Shown piece after piece: positions 12,032 to 23,252 of a stretch of DNA of 64,000 nt. How positions within the stretch are numbered: position 1 is the stretch's first letter; the number at the start of each line of letters is the position of its first letter. Source of the DNA: Verticillium longisporum (lineage: Eukaryota; Ascomycota; Sordariomycetes; Glomerellales; Plectosphaerellaceae); contig JAETXT010000001.1 in the NCBI GenBank assembly GCA_019188255.1, positions 6,138,001-6,202,000 on the forward strand, read 5' to 3'. The notes under the pieces are model-generated. The model saw only the letters and a program-made list of their open reading frames with translations. It was not told the origin of the DNA and ran no database searches. A program made the position numbers and the translations under genes.

Positions 12032-12804
12032 TGAAGGACTGAAGCACGTATGGATTGAAATTGATCTCTTGGAGGGCCCATGGAAATCGACGGCCAGATC
12101 TCACACGAGGAGGGTAAGGCCCTACAGAATGAACACTAGATGTTAATCATAATGATATCACGGTCCGATCCAATCAACCAAATTGCACAGCTCAATTTCC
12201 TCATGCCCATCTAAGGTCGGCACCTAAGGTATGATAGGCTTGCGTACTTCGTATCTATCAGGACGCGGGCTTTACGAATGTATGTTTGGTTCGTGCTGCA
12301 CCACCTGTGGCTAGGCCAAAGTGTCTCGAGGATGCCCTTTGCAAGGGGTCGACACATCTCACGGAGGAGGAGTCACTGCTTGATGCTACCGATACGGGCC
12401 ATCACTGTCGAGGTTTTCCAGACACCTCACCCCCGGTAGCCCCTTCCCGACTTGTCCACAGCATGTCGGTGCTTCTTGACCAGGAAACCGAGAACGGCTA
12501 TGACACGGTCACCCACTCGCCATGGCAAACACATCCAACGGTGTTGTTGCCCTGGTTTTGACGCCGTGACTTGAAATCGTCCACCAAGATTCTCTTCCCA
12601 CCTCAACATCCCTGATCGCCTCTTCTGTTTGTCTTCATCCAGCCTGACATCAATCCCCAACTTTTGGTTAGCTGCGTGCTTTCAGCAGCGTCAGTCGAAG
12701 TCTCGATATTCTCGTGTCGTACTAACAGGTAGCCCGCCTTTCGAGCCAGCTTCCATAAACATAGCCGCATACATCAGATCCTGCGACGCCATCATTCTGA
12801 CTCC
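12032..12804. other. Intergenic, promoter side of the serine-rich gene
   Basis: No supported gene. The last 200 bases are C/T-rich, as is common in front of fungal genes. Confidence 0.5.
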
Positions 12805-15330
12805 ATGCTTCGCCGAAAAAGCTCCAGACGTCGATCTGGTCTAAGTCGCAGCCAGTCATCAACCTCGTTCCGGTCAGCTGTTTCTAGGCTCGAACATATC
12901 GACCCGGTTGTCGCTCAACGAGACGCTCTCATTGCAGCACAACTCTGCTACAATCCCGGAATGGGGTCGGAAATCCCCGAGGAGGAGCGGCCATCATGGG
13001 ATGGGCACGGCCTCCCTCGTGACGACAGCAATATACACCGTCCTGGTGATTACGACTTGCGGCGTCGCCAGGGCACACGACTCAGCAACAATGCCCTGGG
13101 GCCGCGACCATCGCTGGATCCCCATTCGAGGCGGTCTATTGATCCAAATCATCGACAATCAATGGACCGCTGCCGAAGGAAGTCGGGAACAAATCGAACC
13201 ATGGAACGTGCCTCCTTTGACCACAGCAGTCTCCAGAGATGCCCCAGTGCGCGATCGTCATTTGATCATGGTAGCTCTTGGCGTCATCGCCTTCCTCGTG
13301 GTGATGAGCATCGTCCTTCCAGTCGTGCATCCTCAAGGCAAAGGCCGCCATCTGTATCCGATTACAATGCCAGCTTTTTACACTCGATGCACTCTGCTCG
13401 AGAATACGACCGATTCGACGATGAGAGAGCCTCCATGATGTCCGTATCAAGACATCTCCGCAAATCCCGATCAATGCTTGTGCCGCTGCCAAACCACGAG
13501 CCGGCAAGGGCAGCAAAGCCAACCCCGAGCTACTACTTTACCAGTCGTACACCGGACCAAAACAAACGGCAAAGTTTTTCCACCTCAAAAATGCAAAGGG
13601 ATCATTCATCTCGGCCCTCATCGACATTAAGCCAAAGTCTTCGCACTCCCAAGTCGATGAGCTTCCTCAAGACCCGCAACATCAAGCAGCAAGAGAAACG
13701 ACAACATCATAGCGATCTCGCCGTACAGCTCGCCAGAGAGAAATACCGCGAGCAAGTCCAGAAGCAAGAAGCACTCAAAGCGCAATCTTCCATCGGCTTC
13801 CATACGACAAGGCAGCCGAGCCACACCTCGTCAGGCTTCCGAAAGTCACTTCGCAATACCAGCAATGCTAGCACAGGTGTTTCGCTCGCAGTCTCAGCTT
13901 CGCACACCCTCCACCCGTCTCAAGATGCAAGTATTCGCAAAACAGTGCGCAAGGTTTCTAATGGTCTCAAGACCAAACTTAGGAACTTGTTCCGTCGCGC
14001 GAAAGACGAGCATGATTCCGCGTCGCTGCAAAGGTCCTCCCCGGGGCTCAAACAAGAACAGAATCCCCCCACTCAATCAGTCAGCAAACCCGACGACGAA
14101 GATGATTACATGAATGTCGTGGATCCTGAGCCGGAAAAATGCTCCATAGCACGGGTCATGTCCCGGATCCCATCTCTGCATGCAGTTCCCTCAAGCTCAA
14201 AGCTCCGGTCCCGCCAGGGAAGCATGGAGAGCATCAGAAGCGAACAGGCGCACAATTCTTTGGACGATAAATCTCGCGTTACGAGCTGGACAAACTCTGC
14301 TATTTCCATCATCAGCAACGACAAGGCGCATCAGAGACTGTCCATCATTCGAGAGACAGCCTTGCCCCCAACCAACACCATCTACTCAGAGAGCACATAC
14401 TCACACGACAAGTCACCGTCGGTTCACTTTGGGGGGAACGTTGCCACCGAGGCCCCCATATATAGCCCGGCCACTTTCACGAGTCAACTCATACCTCCAT
14501 TCAGGGCAGCGAAGACATGCGAAACAGGGTCGAATATTCATGGAGCCAAGGCTACAGCGACGATCACACCTTCTGTATCGCTGAACCGAATCGTCTCAGC
14601 CGCTTCCTCGGTTGAATGGAAGACCCAGTTGGCTTCGCATGTATCGAAGCGAGAAAGTAGCACGAACGAAGCTATGGATGGAAGCAAATTCGGCTTCAAG
14701 CTCACGGTGCCCAGCATGCCAAACCCCTTCGGACATGTGCGAGAAAGGGCGGATATCGTGGAAGGAGAGCCCATGTCCTCCTCAGACTCTGTTCACTCGT
14801 CGAGAACAATGACCGGCCCTTCCAACAAGGGGGTACTATCAGACAGTAAGCTCGCGACCCCCAATCCACCCGCCCCGACTCTCAAACTTCAACCTCCGAT
14901 CGTTCCCACGCGAACCTCGCTGAGGCCTCTCAACTCGATACCTATCTCGGCGACTGTCGCTTCAGCCGGTCAATTCAACCCATCAACGATTCGAACTGTT
15001 CGCAGCGTCAACACCCTGCCGGATATGCATTCCAAGTCAATCACCAACAAGGAGAATGCGATGCCCCCTGGAATAACGAGGAGCGCTTCTCCGGTGAAGC
15101 TCGTAAGGCGCAGTCGGCCGAGAGTCGGTGTGATCTCGACAAGCGCAACGCCTCTGGCAGCTGTTGGCCAAACGACCCAGCTGGGATCGCCTGTAGCCCG
15201 TGGCAGCAACGCCGCGGCCTGTCCTCGACTTTCGCAACTCATGGCGGGGAGGACGAATGCCAGCCAAATCATGCCGGCGAGGAGAAAGCCAAGATGGGAG
15301 GTAGCCAGCGTATGGTGGACATGTTTTTAA
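12805..15330 (+). CDS. Serine-rich basic fungal protein of unknown function
   Basis: An intronless frame of 841 residues. It opens MLRRKSSRRRSGLSRS followed by HIDPVVAQRDALIAAQL, an N-terminal pattern I associate with a widespread Pezizomycotina family of unknown function. A second recognisable block at about residues 275-292 reads SLRTPKSMSFLKTRN, and a basic helix-like patch at about 375-398 reads KVSNGLKTKLRNLFRRAKDE. The rest is low-complexity Ser/Thr/Pro with many possible phosphorylation sites. No enzyme motif is seen. The 3' end is uncertain. A different frame across 15307-15383 reads RMVDMFLSSRRRQITGSDE and ends at a TGA at 15383, so a late intron or frame change may replace the last residues given here. 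One possible donor is GTAAGG at about 15107, with acceptor GTAGCCAG before 15308. Confidence 0.75.
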   Translation: MLRRKSSRRRSGLSRSQSSTSFRSAVSRLEHIDPVVAQRDALIAAQLCYNPGMGSEIPEEERPSWDGHGLPRDDSNIHRPGDYDLRRRQGTRLSNNALGPRPSLDPHSRRSIDPNHRQSMDRCRRKSGTNRTMERASFDHSSLQRCPSARSSFDHGSSWRHRLPRGDEHRPSSRASSRQRPPSVSDYNASFLHSMHSAREYDRFDDERASMMSVSRHLRKSRSMLVPLPNHEPARAAKPTPSYYFTSRTPDQNKRQSFSTSKMQRDHSSRPSSTLSQSLRTPKSMSFLKTRNIKQQEKRQHHSDLAVQLAREKYREQVQKQEALKAQSSIGFHTTRQPSHTSSGFRKSLRNTSNASTGVSLAVSASHTLHPSQDASIRKTVRKVSNGLKTKLRNLFRRAKDEHDSASLQRSSPGLKQEQNPPTQSVSKPDDEDDYMNVVDPEPEKCSIARVMSRIPSLHAVPSSSKLRSRQGSMESIRSEQAHNSLDDKSRVTSWTNSAISIISNDKAHQRLSIIRETALPPTNTIYSESTYSHDKSPSVHFGGNVATEAPIYSPATFTSQLIPPFRAAKTCETGSNIHGAKATATITPSVSLNRIVSAASSVEWKTQLASHVSKRESSTNEAMDGSKFGFKLTVPSMPNPFGHVRERADIVEGEPMSSSDSVHSSRTMTGPSNKGVLSDSKLATPNPPAPTLKLQPPIVPTRTSLRPLNSIPISATVASAGQFNPSTIRTVRSVNTLPDMHSKSITNKENAMPPGITRSASPVKLVRRSRPRVGVISTSATPLAAVGQTTQLGSPVARGSNAAACPRLSQLMAGRTNASQIMPARRKPRWEVASVWWTCF

Positions 15331-15383
15331 GCAGTCGTCGAAGGCAGATCACAGGAAGCGACGAGACAGGAGCCTTCCTCTGA

Positions 15384-15761
15384 CGGACTTGAACAAAATT
15401 TTCCTTGGATCACCCGAGACTGGATCATATATAAGAGGGAAGCAGAGGCTTCCCTGCCAAGAGGCGATCAGCTCTTGGTTGACAATACTTCTGACATGGC
15501 ATCATTATTGGTTTTCGGTCTGGGGTGTAATGGGTGGGAAGGCGCGAAGTGGGCAGTGCGCAGATGAACAGTCTCTAGACTTTAGACTTTAGACTTTTTG
15601 CAGAAAAACAGCTGAACGACGTTGGAGCGTCGAGACGATATGTGTATACTGGTCGACTTTGAACGCTAGCACCTTTATTTATGCTGACGCGGGCACTCCA
15701 CCGGGTACCCTCTTTTTTCTCTCGTGTTCGCACGTGGTAATCAACTCCAAAGACTGCCTAG
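15384..15761. other. Intergenic between convergent genes
   Basis: Nothing beyond likely 3' UTRs. A short TAGACTT repeat (about three copies) lies near 15577-15598. Confidence 0.5.
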
Positions 15762-16920
<1,159 letters not shown>

Positions 16921-17022
16921 CTATCTGATGGCTCGTCTCCTGAAAGCCAATTGATGTCGGGATCGTTGTTTTGAGGTTGGTGGGGCAGCGTCGTCAGAGT
17001 GGGGGGCCTCTCACCGCGGCCA

Positions 17023-17105
17023 AGGTGAGCGAGGTGAGCGAGGCGAGTGAGACTGAGGTGAGGGAGGTGAGAAGGTGAGAAGGTGAGGGGGTGAGGGGGT
17101 GAGCG
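17023..17105. promoter_or_regulatory. GGTGAG-rich tract in a bidirectional promoter
   Basis: About ten imperfect GGTGAG/GCGAG units between the divergent thioesterase (-) and Ivy1-like (+) genes. The other strand is a CTCACC-rich pyrimidine tract, common in fungal promoters. Any role in expression is inferred. Confidence 0.4.
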
Positions 17106-17489
17106 TGATTGTGGTGGGGTCGCTCACCTTCACGTGTGAGCGCGCATTACAGGGAAGTCGTGACCCACATCAGCTGCACCTGCCTGCAGGACATTTCAGG
17201 GTCACCGTGCCTTCTTGCCTTGAATTGCGCATGCCTGCATCTGCATGGCCGCGCCGCCAACTCCTGGCAACTCTGTCTCCTTCTCTTGCAATACGCTGAA
17301 TCCCCCCTCATCTCCCGTCCAACAACAGACCTCGCATCCGTGCAATCGTTTTCTACTCCCCCCTAGTCATGGTATTTGCTTCCAGGTCGGTCTTTTCATC
17401 CTAGCTTTGTTGACGTGGACAACCCCCCCCCACTGCTTTGCTTGTTGTCTCGTCAAGTAAACAAAGTCCCGCGGGGATCTACACCCAAG

Positions 17490-19007
17490 ATGCCGCCCTC
17501 CATGTCCGCCCCAGCACCCGACAACCGCGCCGCCTCGCCGACACCGTCTCAGCTGCCGCCAGTGCCAGGATCACCAAGCTTCTCTCTTGCGTCGACGGCG
17601 AATCCTCTTTCTGCCTACAACCTGCCGCTGCCGCCACCTCCGAGGCCGTCCCATGCCGTGCTGTCCAAGGCCGACCTCGATGCCTCCCAAACCGCGTATG
17701 CCGACCTCCTAGCGACGGCCAAATCCTACCGCCTCGCCCTCGCTTCCTTGTCGACTGCCGCCTCTGCCTTTGGCTCGGCGCTCGAGTCCTGCGCCCGCCT
17801 CAAAGAAGCCCGTGCCGAACCCCTCTGCCCGACACCCCAGGGCGCCTCCCTCTCCAACTCGTTCCACGCCGCCGCCTCCTCGGCCTGCACCGCCGACACG
17901 CTGCTCTCCGCCTCCGGCGTCCACCATCTCGTCGCTAACCACCACCATATCCTCTCGGAGACTGTCTACCGCAGCTTCGAGGTGCCCCTCCTCCACGAGC
18001 TCGACAAGTGGCGTCAGGTCGTCGAAGACGAAGACGAGAGCTACGCCGCCAACATCCGCGACAAGAGCAAGGAAATCCGCCGCCTCGAGAAGGAGGGACT
18101 CAAGCTCCATCGCCAGCGTCGACGCGACGTCAACGGCTTCCGCGCCCACCTTGTCGACCTCACCACCAAGCTCGACGGTCTGACCTCTCTCCACGGCGAT
18201 CACGCTCGCACGCTGCTGCGGGAATCCCAGGACACGAGCGGCAAGATCGTCGATGCCAGTTGCTCGCTCGTGCGCGCCGAGGTGGACATTTTCGAGTCAC
18301 TCGCTCGAAAGGGCTGGACCGGCGGCGGTCTCGAAGATTTGCTCGAACGCGGCCGTGACTTGTTTGCGAGCGAAGCACAGGATGATGGCGGCATTGGCGG
18401 CGGCGGCGGCGGGTCATCGGCGGACCCTGCCAAGCTCTTCAGCATCCTGCCGCCGCGGAGCATCCTTGCTGACGCCTCAGGGGGCGACGCGGCGCGAACA
18501 ACGGCGGCGGGTGGTGGAGGCCACGGCCGGAGCGACAGCCTGCTTGTGGACGATGCAGAGCGCTATCAGAGCCTGATCGGGGCCGCGACGGTGTCGCCCG
18601 GCGGCGACGAGGCCGAAACGGCCAGCGTCTTCTCGAATTCCGGCTTCAACCGGCCGAGGGGGGCCCGACCGTTCAGTCCCCAGCCTATCCGTCGCGACCC
18701 TACCAATGTGACTTACGATGATACACTGGGCGTCGTCGGCATGGCAGATGCGGGTCTCGGCCATCTTGTCGTCCAGAGGCTCGAGGCTGCCGTGGAAGAA
18801 GAGCACGACGAGGAACACGAGGAGCACGACGACGAGGAGCTACGGAGAGACGGTGCGCCTGCAAGAGAGACTCATGCGAGCGAAGACATGGCGGAGAGTG
18901 GCGGAGTCCAAGCCGCGGAGACGCTAGAGGATGGAGTCAAGGATGACGACGGTGAGCGAGGGCGCGCCAGGCGATGGAGCGTCAACTCGGATGAGAGAAG
19001 CGAGTAA
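17490..19007 (+). CDS. IVY1: Ivy1-like phospholipid-binding I-BAR (IMD) protein
   Basis: Yeast Ivy1 binds phospholipids and the vacuolar Rab Ypt7, and sits on vacuole and endosome membranes. This intronless 505-residue protein has a Pro/Ser-rich start (SQLPPVPGSPSFSL, LPLPPPPRPS). A long helical region follows at about residues 58-300 with a strongly conserved core: SETVYRSFEVPLLHELDKW, then DKSKEIRRLEKEGLKLH, RRRDVNGFRAHLVDLTTKLD and RAEVDIFESLARKGW. The C-terminus is low-complexity: Gly runs, an Asp/Glu/His-rich stretch and a charged tail. The start at 17490 (MPPSMSAPAPDN) is preferred; the frame is open upstream to 17376, but that part is UTR-like. Another ATG lies four codons on. Assignment rests on the conserved helical core. 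Confidence 0.82.
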   Translation: MPPSMSAPAPDNRAASPTPSQLPPVPGSPSFSLASTANPLSAYNLPLPPPPRPSHAVLSKADLDASQTAYADLLATAKSYRLALASLSTAASAFGSALESCARLKEARAEPLCPTPQGASLSNSFHAAASSACTADTLLSASGVHHLVANHHHILSETVYRSFEVPLLHELDKWRQVVEDEDESYAANIRDKSKEIRRLEKEGLKLHRQRRRDVNGFRAHLVDLTTKLDGLTSLHGDHARTLLRESQDTSGKIVDASCSLVRAEVDIFESLARKGWTGGGLEDLLERGRDLFASEAQDDGGIGGGGGGSSADPAKLFSILPPRSILADASGGDAARTTAAGGGGHGRSDSLLVDDAERYQSLIGAATVSPGGDEAETASVFSNSGFNRPRGARPFSPQPIRRDPTNVTYDDTLGVVGMADAGLGHLVVQRLEAAVEEEHDEEHEEHDDEELRRDGAPARETHASEDMAESGGVQAAETLEDGVKDDDGERGRARRWSVNSDERSE

Positions 19008-19014
19008 GAAATCG

Positions 19015-19048
<34 letters not shown>

Positions 19049-19437
19049 GGTGGATGCATATTTGCAGTGTGGCTTTCATTAGTTTTTATACCCCCCCCGG
19101 CCTAAAGACATTTATCTAGAGACGTCCGTTCACGGACGTGATCCCCACCACCCGCAAGGGCGAGGAGGGTATTTTGTACAGCCTTTTCATACATGATTTG
19201 CCTCTTTCCCCCGGGGCGTGCGTGCCTCCTCTGCTGTGTGTTTGCAAACAACCCCGCATCTTGAAACGCCCTGCTGCGTGTCCCGGGGGAAAAAAAGGGG
19301 GCAGCGCTAACGCCGCCGTATGTCGTTTGCGAAAGTGTCGCCCAGTCCGAAGAGAAGACAAAAACCTGCCCCGTCTTCCAAGGCCTTCTCGCTACCCCTT
19401 CCGTCCGTCCTTCCTGCCAAGATTTGAGCCACCCACA
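19008..19437. other. Intergenic between convergent genes
   Basis: A GA microsatellite (about 19018-19045) and likely 3' UTRs. No gene. Confidence 0.5.
19018..19045. repeat. GA microsatellite
   Basis: About thirteen GA units directly after the Ivy1-like stop codon. Confidence 0.95.
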
Positions 19438-20875
19438 TCAGTCATCCTTGTCCACGGCGCTGACAATCTCGCCGCCAAAGAGGCCAAACGTGGCATCGAG
19501 CCACCAGATGAACTTCCAGTAGAGGCTCGCGCGGTCATAGTCAAAGTCGCCGTCGTCCCTGCGCGGGACCTCGTTGCCGATCATGGCGCCGAAGCCGCCG
19601 ACGAACCACATGAGAAAGGGCAGGGCGGGGAGGAGCTTGGCGGTGAAGCTCTGCGACGGCAGGATGGCCTGCTCGACGGGCTTCAGCGTCACCTTGCGGG
19701 CCGTCGGGATGTGGGTGCAGAAGAGGGCGTCCTTGGGGTCGATGGTGGCGGCGGCGGCGGCGGCGGAGCCCGAGGACGAGGCGGCCGGTGTCGTCGTCGT
19801 CGTCAGGGGCAGGGTACCTGAGGAGGCCGTGGCGGAGCGCTGGGAGAGGGTGGCCGTGTCGAGGGTCTGGGAGGAGGCGTGGGAGCCCGGCGGCGAGAGG
19901 TCGCTGTGGGTGCGCTGGGGGGCGCCGGGGCGGCGGCGGGCGCTCGTGCCAAAGGCGCCGAAGCCGGGGCCGGGCACGGACTGGGAGCGGTGGTGCTCGT
20001 CGATCGAGGCGACGAGGCTGTCGGCGTCGAGGATGGCCTCGTCCTTGTGTGGCGGGAAGCCGCGGTAGAGCTCGGCAAAGACCTGGCAGCCCTGGATGGT
20101 CTGGGGGCTCGAGAAGAGGGCGGCGTCGGCAGCCTCGAGGCTCTCAAAGGTGACCTTGACCCAGTGCTCGCCGCCATCGGCCCTGTTGACCTTGGCGCGC
20201 TCCTCGGGCGTCAGCGCGCGGCGGCGCGTGAAGGCCGGGTCTCGGAGGTCGCCCTTGTAGCGGCGCTGCTCAGGGGGCGGCTCGCGGGGGTAGTCCTCGC
20301 AGATGAGGCCGGCGAGGTGCTCGTAGTGGTTGATGGCGGCGTACTGCTGGGCGGAGGAGCGGTAGCCGCGGAGGATGACTTCTGTGGGCTCTGACTTGAG
20401 CAGGCGCTGGGTCGAGGATGCGCCCGAGGCGGCGGCGGCGTCGTCTTGTTGGAGGTGCTGGCTGCTCGTTTTGCGCTGCGGCGCGTTGCCCAGCAGGTTG
20501 CCGGCGGGTGCAGATGTGTTGGCGCTGGTATTTGCCGCAGCATTGTTGGAGACCCAGCTGCCGAAGAGCTTGTCGGCGGCAGCGAGGGTCGGGTTCTCGC
20601 GGCGCGCGGGCGTGCCTGTTCGAGAGCGAGAGCGTCGTGTGGAGCGGCCAAAGGAGCCAGTTTCTGCGACGCCTCGTCGGGATCGGACGCCAGGAAGGCC
20701 ATCTTGTCTGTGGAGGGGGAGGTAGCAGATATCAGTCACATGTTGCATCCTAGAAGACGCACTGGTGGGCAATGAAAACATACTGTGGGAAGACCATGGC
20801 ATATGGCCTCTTCACGCCATCATCGCCAACATAGAGCTCGTCGTCGGGAACATTGTGCAGGATGAGGGGCGCCAT
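19438..20875 (-). CDS. NUP53: Nucleoporin Nup53/Nup59 (MPPN/RRM-Nup53 family)
   Basis: Nup53 is a linker nucleoporin that ties the inner ring of the nuclear pore to the membrane. Exon 1 (20784-20875) encodes [17 protein letters not shown] and ends in VFPQ. The 76-nt intron (20708-20783, donor GTATGT, acceptor CCACAG) leads to exon 2 (19438-20707). Total 453 residues. The N-terminus carries [20 protein letters not shown], a basic conserved block. A non-canonical RRM lies at about residues 145-265, from TEVILRGY to [16 protein letters not shown] and [14 protein letters not shown] Ser/Thr/Ala-rich stretch with a TTTTT and an Ala run follows. The C-terminal amphipathic segment [18 protein letters not shown] is the expected membrane-binding helix. 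Confidence 0.88.
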
Positions 20876-21255
20876 TGAGGGCGAGCGCAGTCAAGGCCGA
20901 CACTCGGATTTGGTTGCTCTGATTTGGTTGCTCTGAATCGACTTGTGCAAGGGGTCCGTTGATGAGGACGAGTCAATGTTGGTGTGTTTCTTGTTGGGGG
21001 TGTGTATGGTGTTGGATGCTGTGCCTGTAATTTCTTTGTAGGCCTTAGCTTTAGCTTCACTGAGGCGCCTTCTGCTCGTGCTTCTTTCAGGCAATAAAGT
21101 CAGGGACGAGGAGCTGGCACAAAATAGTGGGTCGGGTCGCGATGGGCGACCAGACATTGCCATGTGTTTGCTGACTAAGGGCTCTCTCTACTGGACACAC
21201 CCATGCGCCTGTCTGCATCACGTGAACCAAGATGCTTCCTTCCCTTTTCTATAGT
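20876..21255. other. Intergenic
   Basis: Promoter side of Nup53 and 3' side of the transcription factor. No gene is supported. Confidence 0.45.
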
Positions 21256-21323
21256 TCAACCTGAATCCACGAGGACAAAGTTCCCAGTAAGATATCCCGT
21301 GCTGCCATCAATCATCTCATTTC

Positions 21324-23252
21324 CTAGTGGTCGACGCCGAAAAATTGCAACCTGCCATCTGTCAGTACACCAGTCCTTGGCAACTGTGCAACCCAGTTGA
21401 GAACGCACCAATCGCTTACTTCTCGGCCGATGAGCAGTGGAGGTAGGTCAGGATACTGCCTGTTTGCCTCCACTGTATCAATGGCCGCCGCCGCCGCCGC
21501 CGCCGCCAGGCCATCCTGAACATGCCTTTCATCGTGTGGCTCCGCGCCCATCATGTCCCCCACGAAAGAGAGCAAGGGCGTGTTGGAATGCGACACGCGT
21601 TTGCCAGACTCCCAACTCTCAGCGACACTTCTCAGCATCGAGTTTACCAACCCACCCAACGGCCATGTTCTCGATATCTCAAGCAGCGCAGACCAGTAGT
21701 CTCGGGGTTTGCTGTGCACGGCCTGCGGCGAGGTCGACGAGATGAACAAGTCCTGGTACCGATGGATGACAAACGCTGTGAGCAAGCTATAGATGATGAA
21801 CGACGGGCATCGTCGGAGCTGGCCGTGTGTCGAAAACCCCTGAATGATGCCCGTGATCATGGCTGCCGCCTCGACAGCCGCCCTGCGCGACGGCACAAGC
21901 GCCGCCGGGAACTGGTCACGGACGGCCGACAGCCGACTCCTGTGCAGCAGGCACAACGTCGTGTAATACTTTGAATGCAGGACAGCTGCCCAAAAGTGAT
22001 CCCGCTCTGGGCTATCAAGGCTGACGATGGCCGGACATTCTCCGTGCCAGCGCGCTAGAGCTGACTCGTGGAACAGGACGTCATCCATGTCCAGTTCCTT
22101 GAAGCGAGTCTGCGCCCACATCGAGCATTGCCGCGACAGGATCTCGCCCAGGATCTCGCAGAGTGCTACGTATCGAAGAAAGAACTGCACGTGCGCTGGA
22201 TTCGGCGGCACTTTGCTGGCACGACCCGGCTCATCCTCGTTGAAGTCCTCGTCACGGATCATCTCAACGTCCGAGTCGGCGAGGTTGATGAGCATCGGCC
22301 GGCCTAGCGTAAGGGCCAGGAGCCGGTCACGCGTGAAGAGGGTCCACCAAATGCGCTTCCAGAGCCTCTTGTCGGTGGTACTGAGGAGAGACCGCGCGAC
22401 GGAACGGTGCATCCCCGTCCCCTGGGCTACAATAATGGCGGCACGCGTCCAGTCAAATGTCTCTTCAAGGACGTCCTCCCGGCCGCCCCAGTACCACCCT
22501 ATCAAGATCATGGACTGGATGATGGCGACGCGGTCGGTCTCGTGATTTGCGTCGTAAAACGCCTTGGCTCGCTTGTAAAAGGTCAAGGCCATGGTTTTCG
22601 TCGAACCGTCGGCATCCCGCAGCGTCATGTTGTCACAGACGTGCGTGCTCGCAAGGAATATGGACTGGAGTAAGAGCATGGATGGGGGGGCCAGCGGGTC
22701 TCGGTACTGTCGCCTGAAGTGCGTCTGGTTGATGATGGGCACGACAGGGTGTATCCACGCAAAATAAGAGTCGATGAGTTCATCGCAGATCTGCCGCGGT
22801 GGTATAAGGAAGGCACCCCTCTGCTGCAAGACACGGTTCTCAATGTCGTGAGGATCTTTGCTTGGCCCTGCTGCAGGCCGAGGCATCGGGTAATGCACTG
22901 CACCCTGCAAGCTCTGACGGGTAAGCAGAGATACGCCGGAGGACTCCCCAAGGAAGGCCACTCGTCCGGCGTCGGTGATGGCCGCACAATCTGACTTCGG
23001 CTGCAGGATGAGATTGACGTAACTATCGACCGCCATAGCGACAGGGTCCCCATGTTTTTGTGAGGTTGCGTCTCCAAGCCCCAGGCCAGGAGTGTGACAG
23101 CCACGAGAAGGCGGTGTCGAGACCTGTATCTGAAGGGCTCGTTGAGTGTTTAGTTGTTGTGCAGGCTGTTTTGAGCCCTGCATTTGGCAATCTATTTTGA
23201 AGGCCACACAATTGGTGCAGGGCACACCTCGACTCACGGCATCGCATCGAAC
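21324..23252 (-). CDS. Fungal Zn2Cys6-type transcription factor, 5' exon unresolved
   Basis: The large exon encodes about 640 residues. It starts, after a CTTCTCAG acceptor at 23253, with VRCDAVSRGVPCTNCVAF, the second half of a Zn2Cys6 binuclear cluster. The fungal_trans (MHR) domain follows at about residues 140-400, marked by CDELIDSYFAWIHPVVPIIN and WKRIWWTLFTRDRLLALTLG. Near the C-terminus an eight-Ala run is encoded by GCC repeats. No upstream exon giving a clean CxxCRxRK half was found. The nearest candidate (23640-23612) reads CDPC, then an apparent two-base interruption, then RARK. The 3' end may also be spliced: a 68-nt intron (21352-21419, donor GTAAGC, branch CTGAC) would change the last 31 residues and move the stop to 21256. 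The regulated pathway is unknown; the esterase gene at 24.5 kb lies upstream of it. Confidence 0.8.
   Translation of the reverse strand, partial: VRCDAVSRGVPCTNCVAFKIDCQMQGSKQPAQQLNTQRALQIQVSTPPSRGCHTPGLGLGDATSQKHGDPVAMAVDSYVNLILQPKSDCAAITDAGRVAFLGESSGVSLLTRQSLQGAVHYPMPRPAAGPSKDPHDIENRVLQQRGAFLIPPRQICDELIDSYFAWIHPVVPIINQTHFRRQYRDPLAPPSMLLLQSIFLASTHVCDNMTLRDADGSTKTMALTFYKRAKAFYDANHETDRVAIIQSMILIGWYWGGREDVLEETFDWTRAAIIVAQGTGMHRSVARSLLSTTDKRLWKRIWWTLFTRDRLLALTLGRPMLINLADSDVEMIRDEDFNEDEPGRASKVPPNPAHVQFFLRYVALCEILGEILSRQCSMWAQTRFKELDMDDVLFHESALARWHGECPAIVSLDSPERDHFWAAVLHSKYYTTLCLLHRSRLSAVRDQFPAALVPSRRAAVEAAAMITGIIQGFSTHGQLRRCPSFIIYSLLTAFVIHRYQDLFISSTSPQAVHSKPRDYWSALLEISRTWPLGGLVNSMLRSVAESWESGKRVSHSNTPLLSFVGDMMGAEPHDERHVQDGLAAAAAAAAIDTVEANRQYPDLPPLLIGREVSDWCVLNWVAQLPRTGVLTDGRLQFFGVDH
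21484..21507. repeat. GCC trinucleotide repeat inside the transcription factor
   Basis: Eight GCC units; on the minus strand this encodes the poly-Ala run near the C-terminus. Confidence 0.9.
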
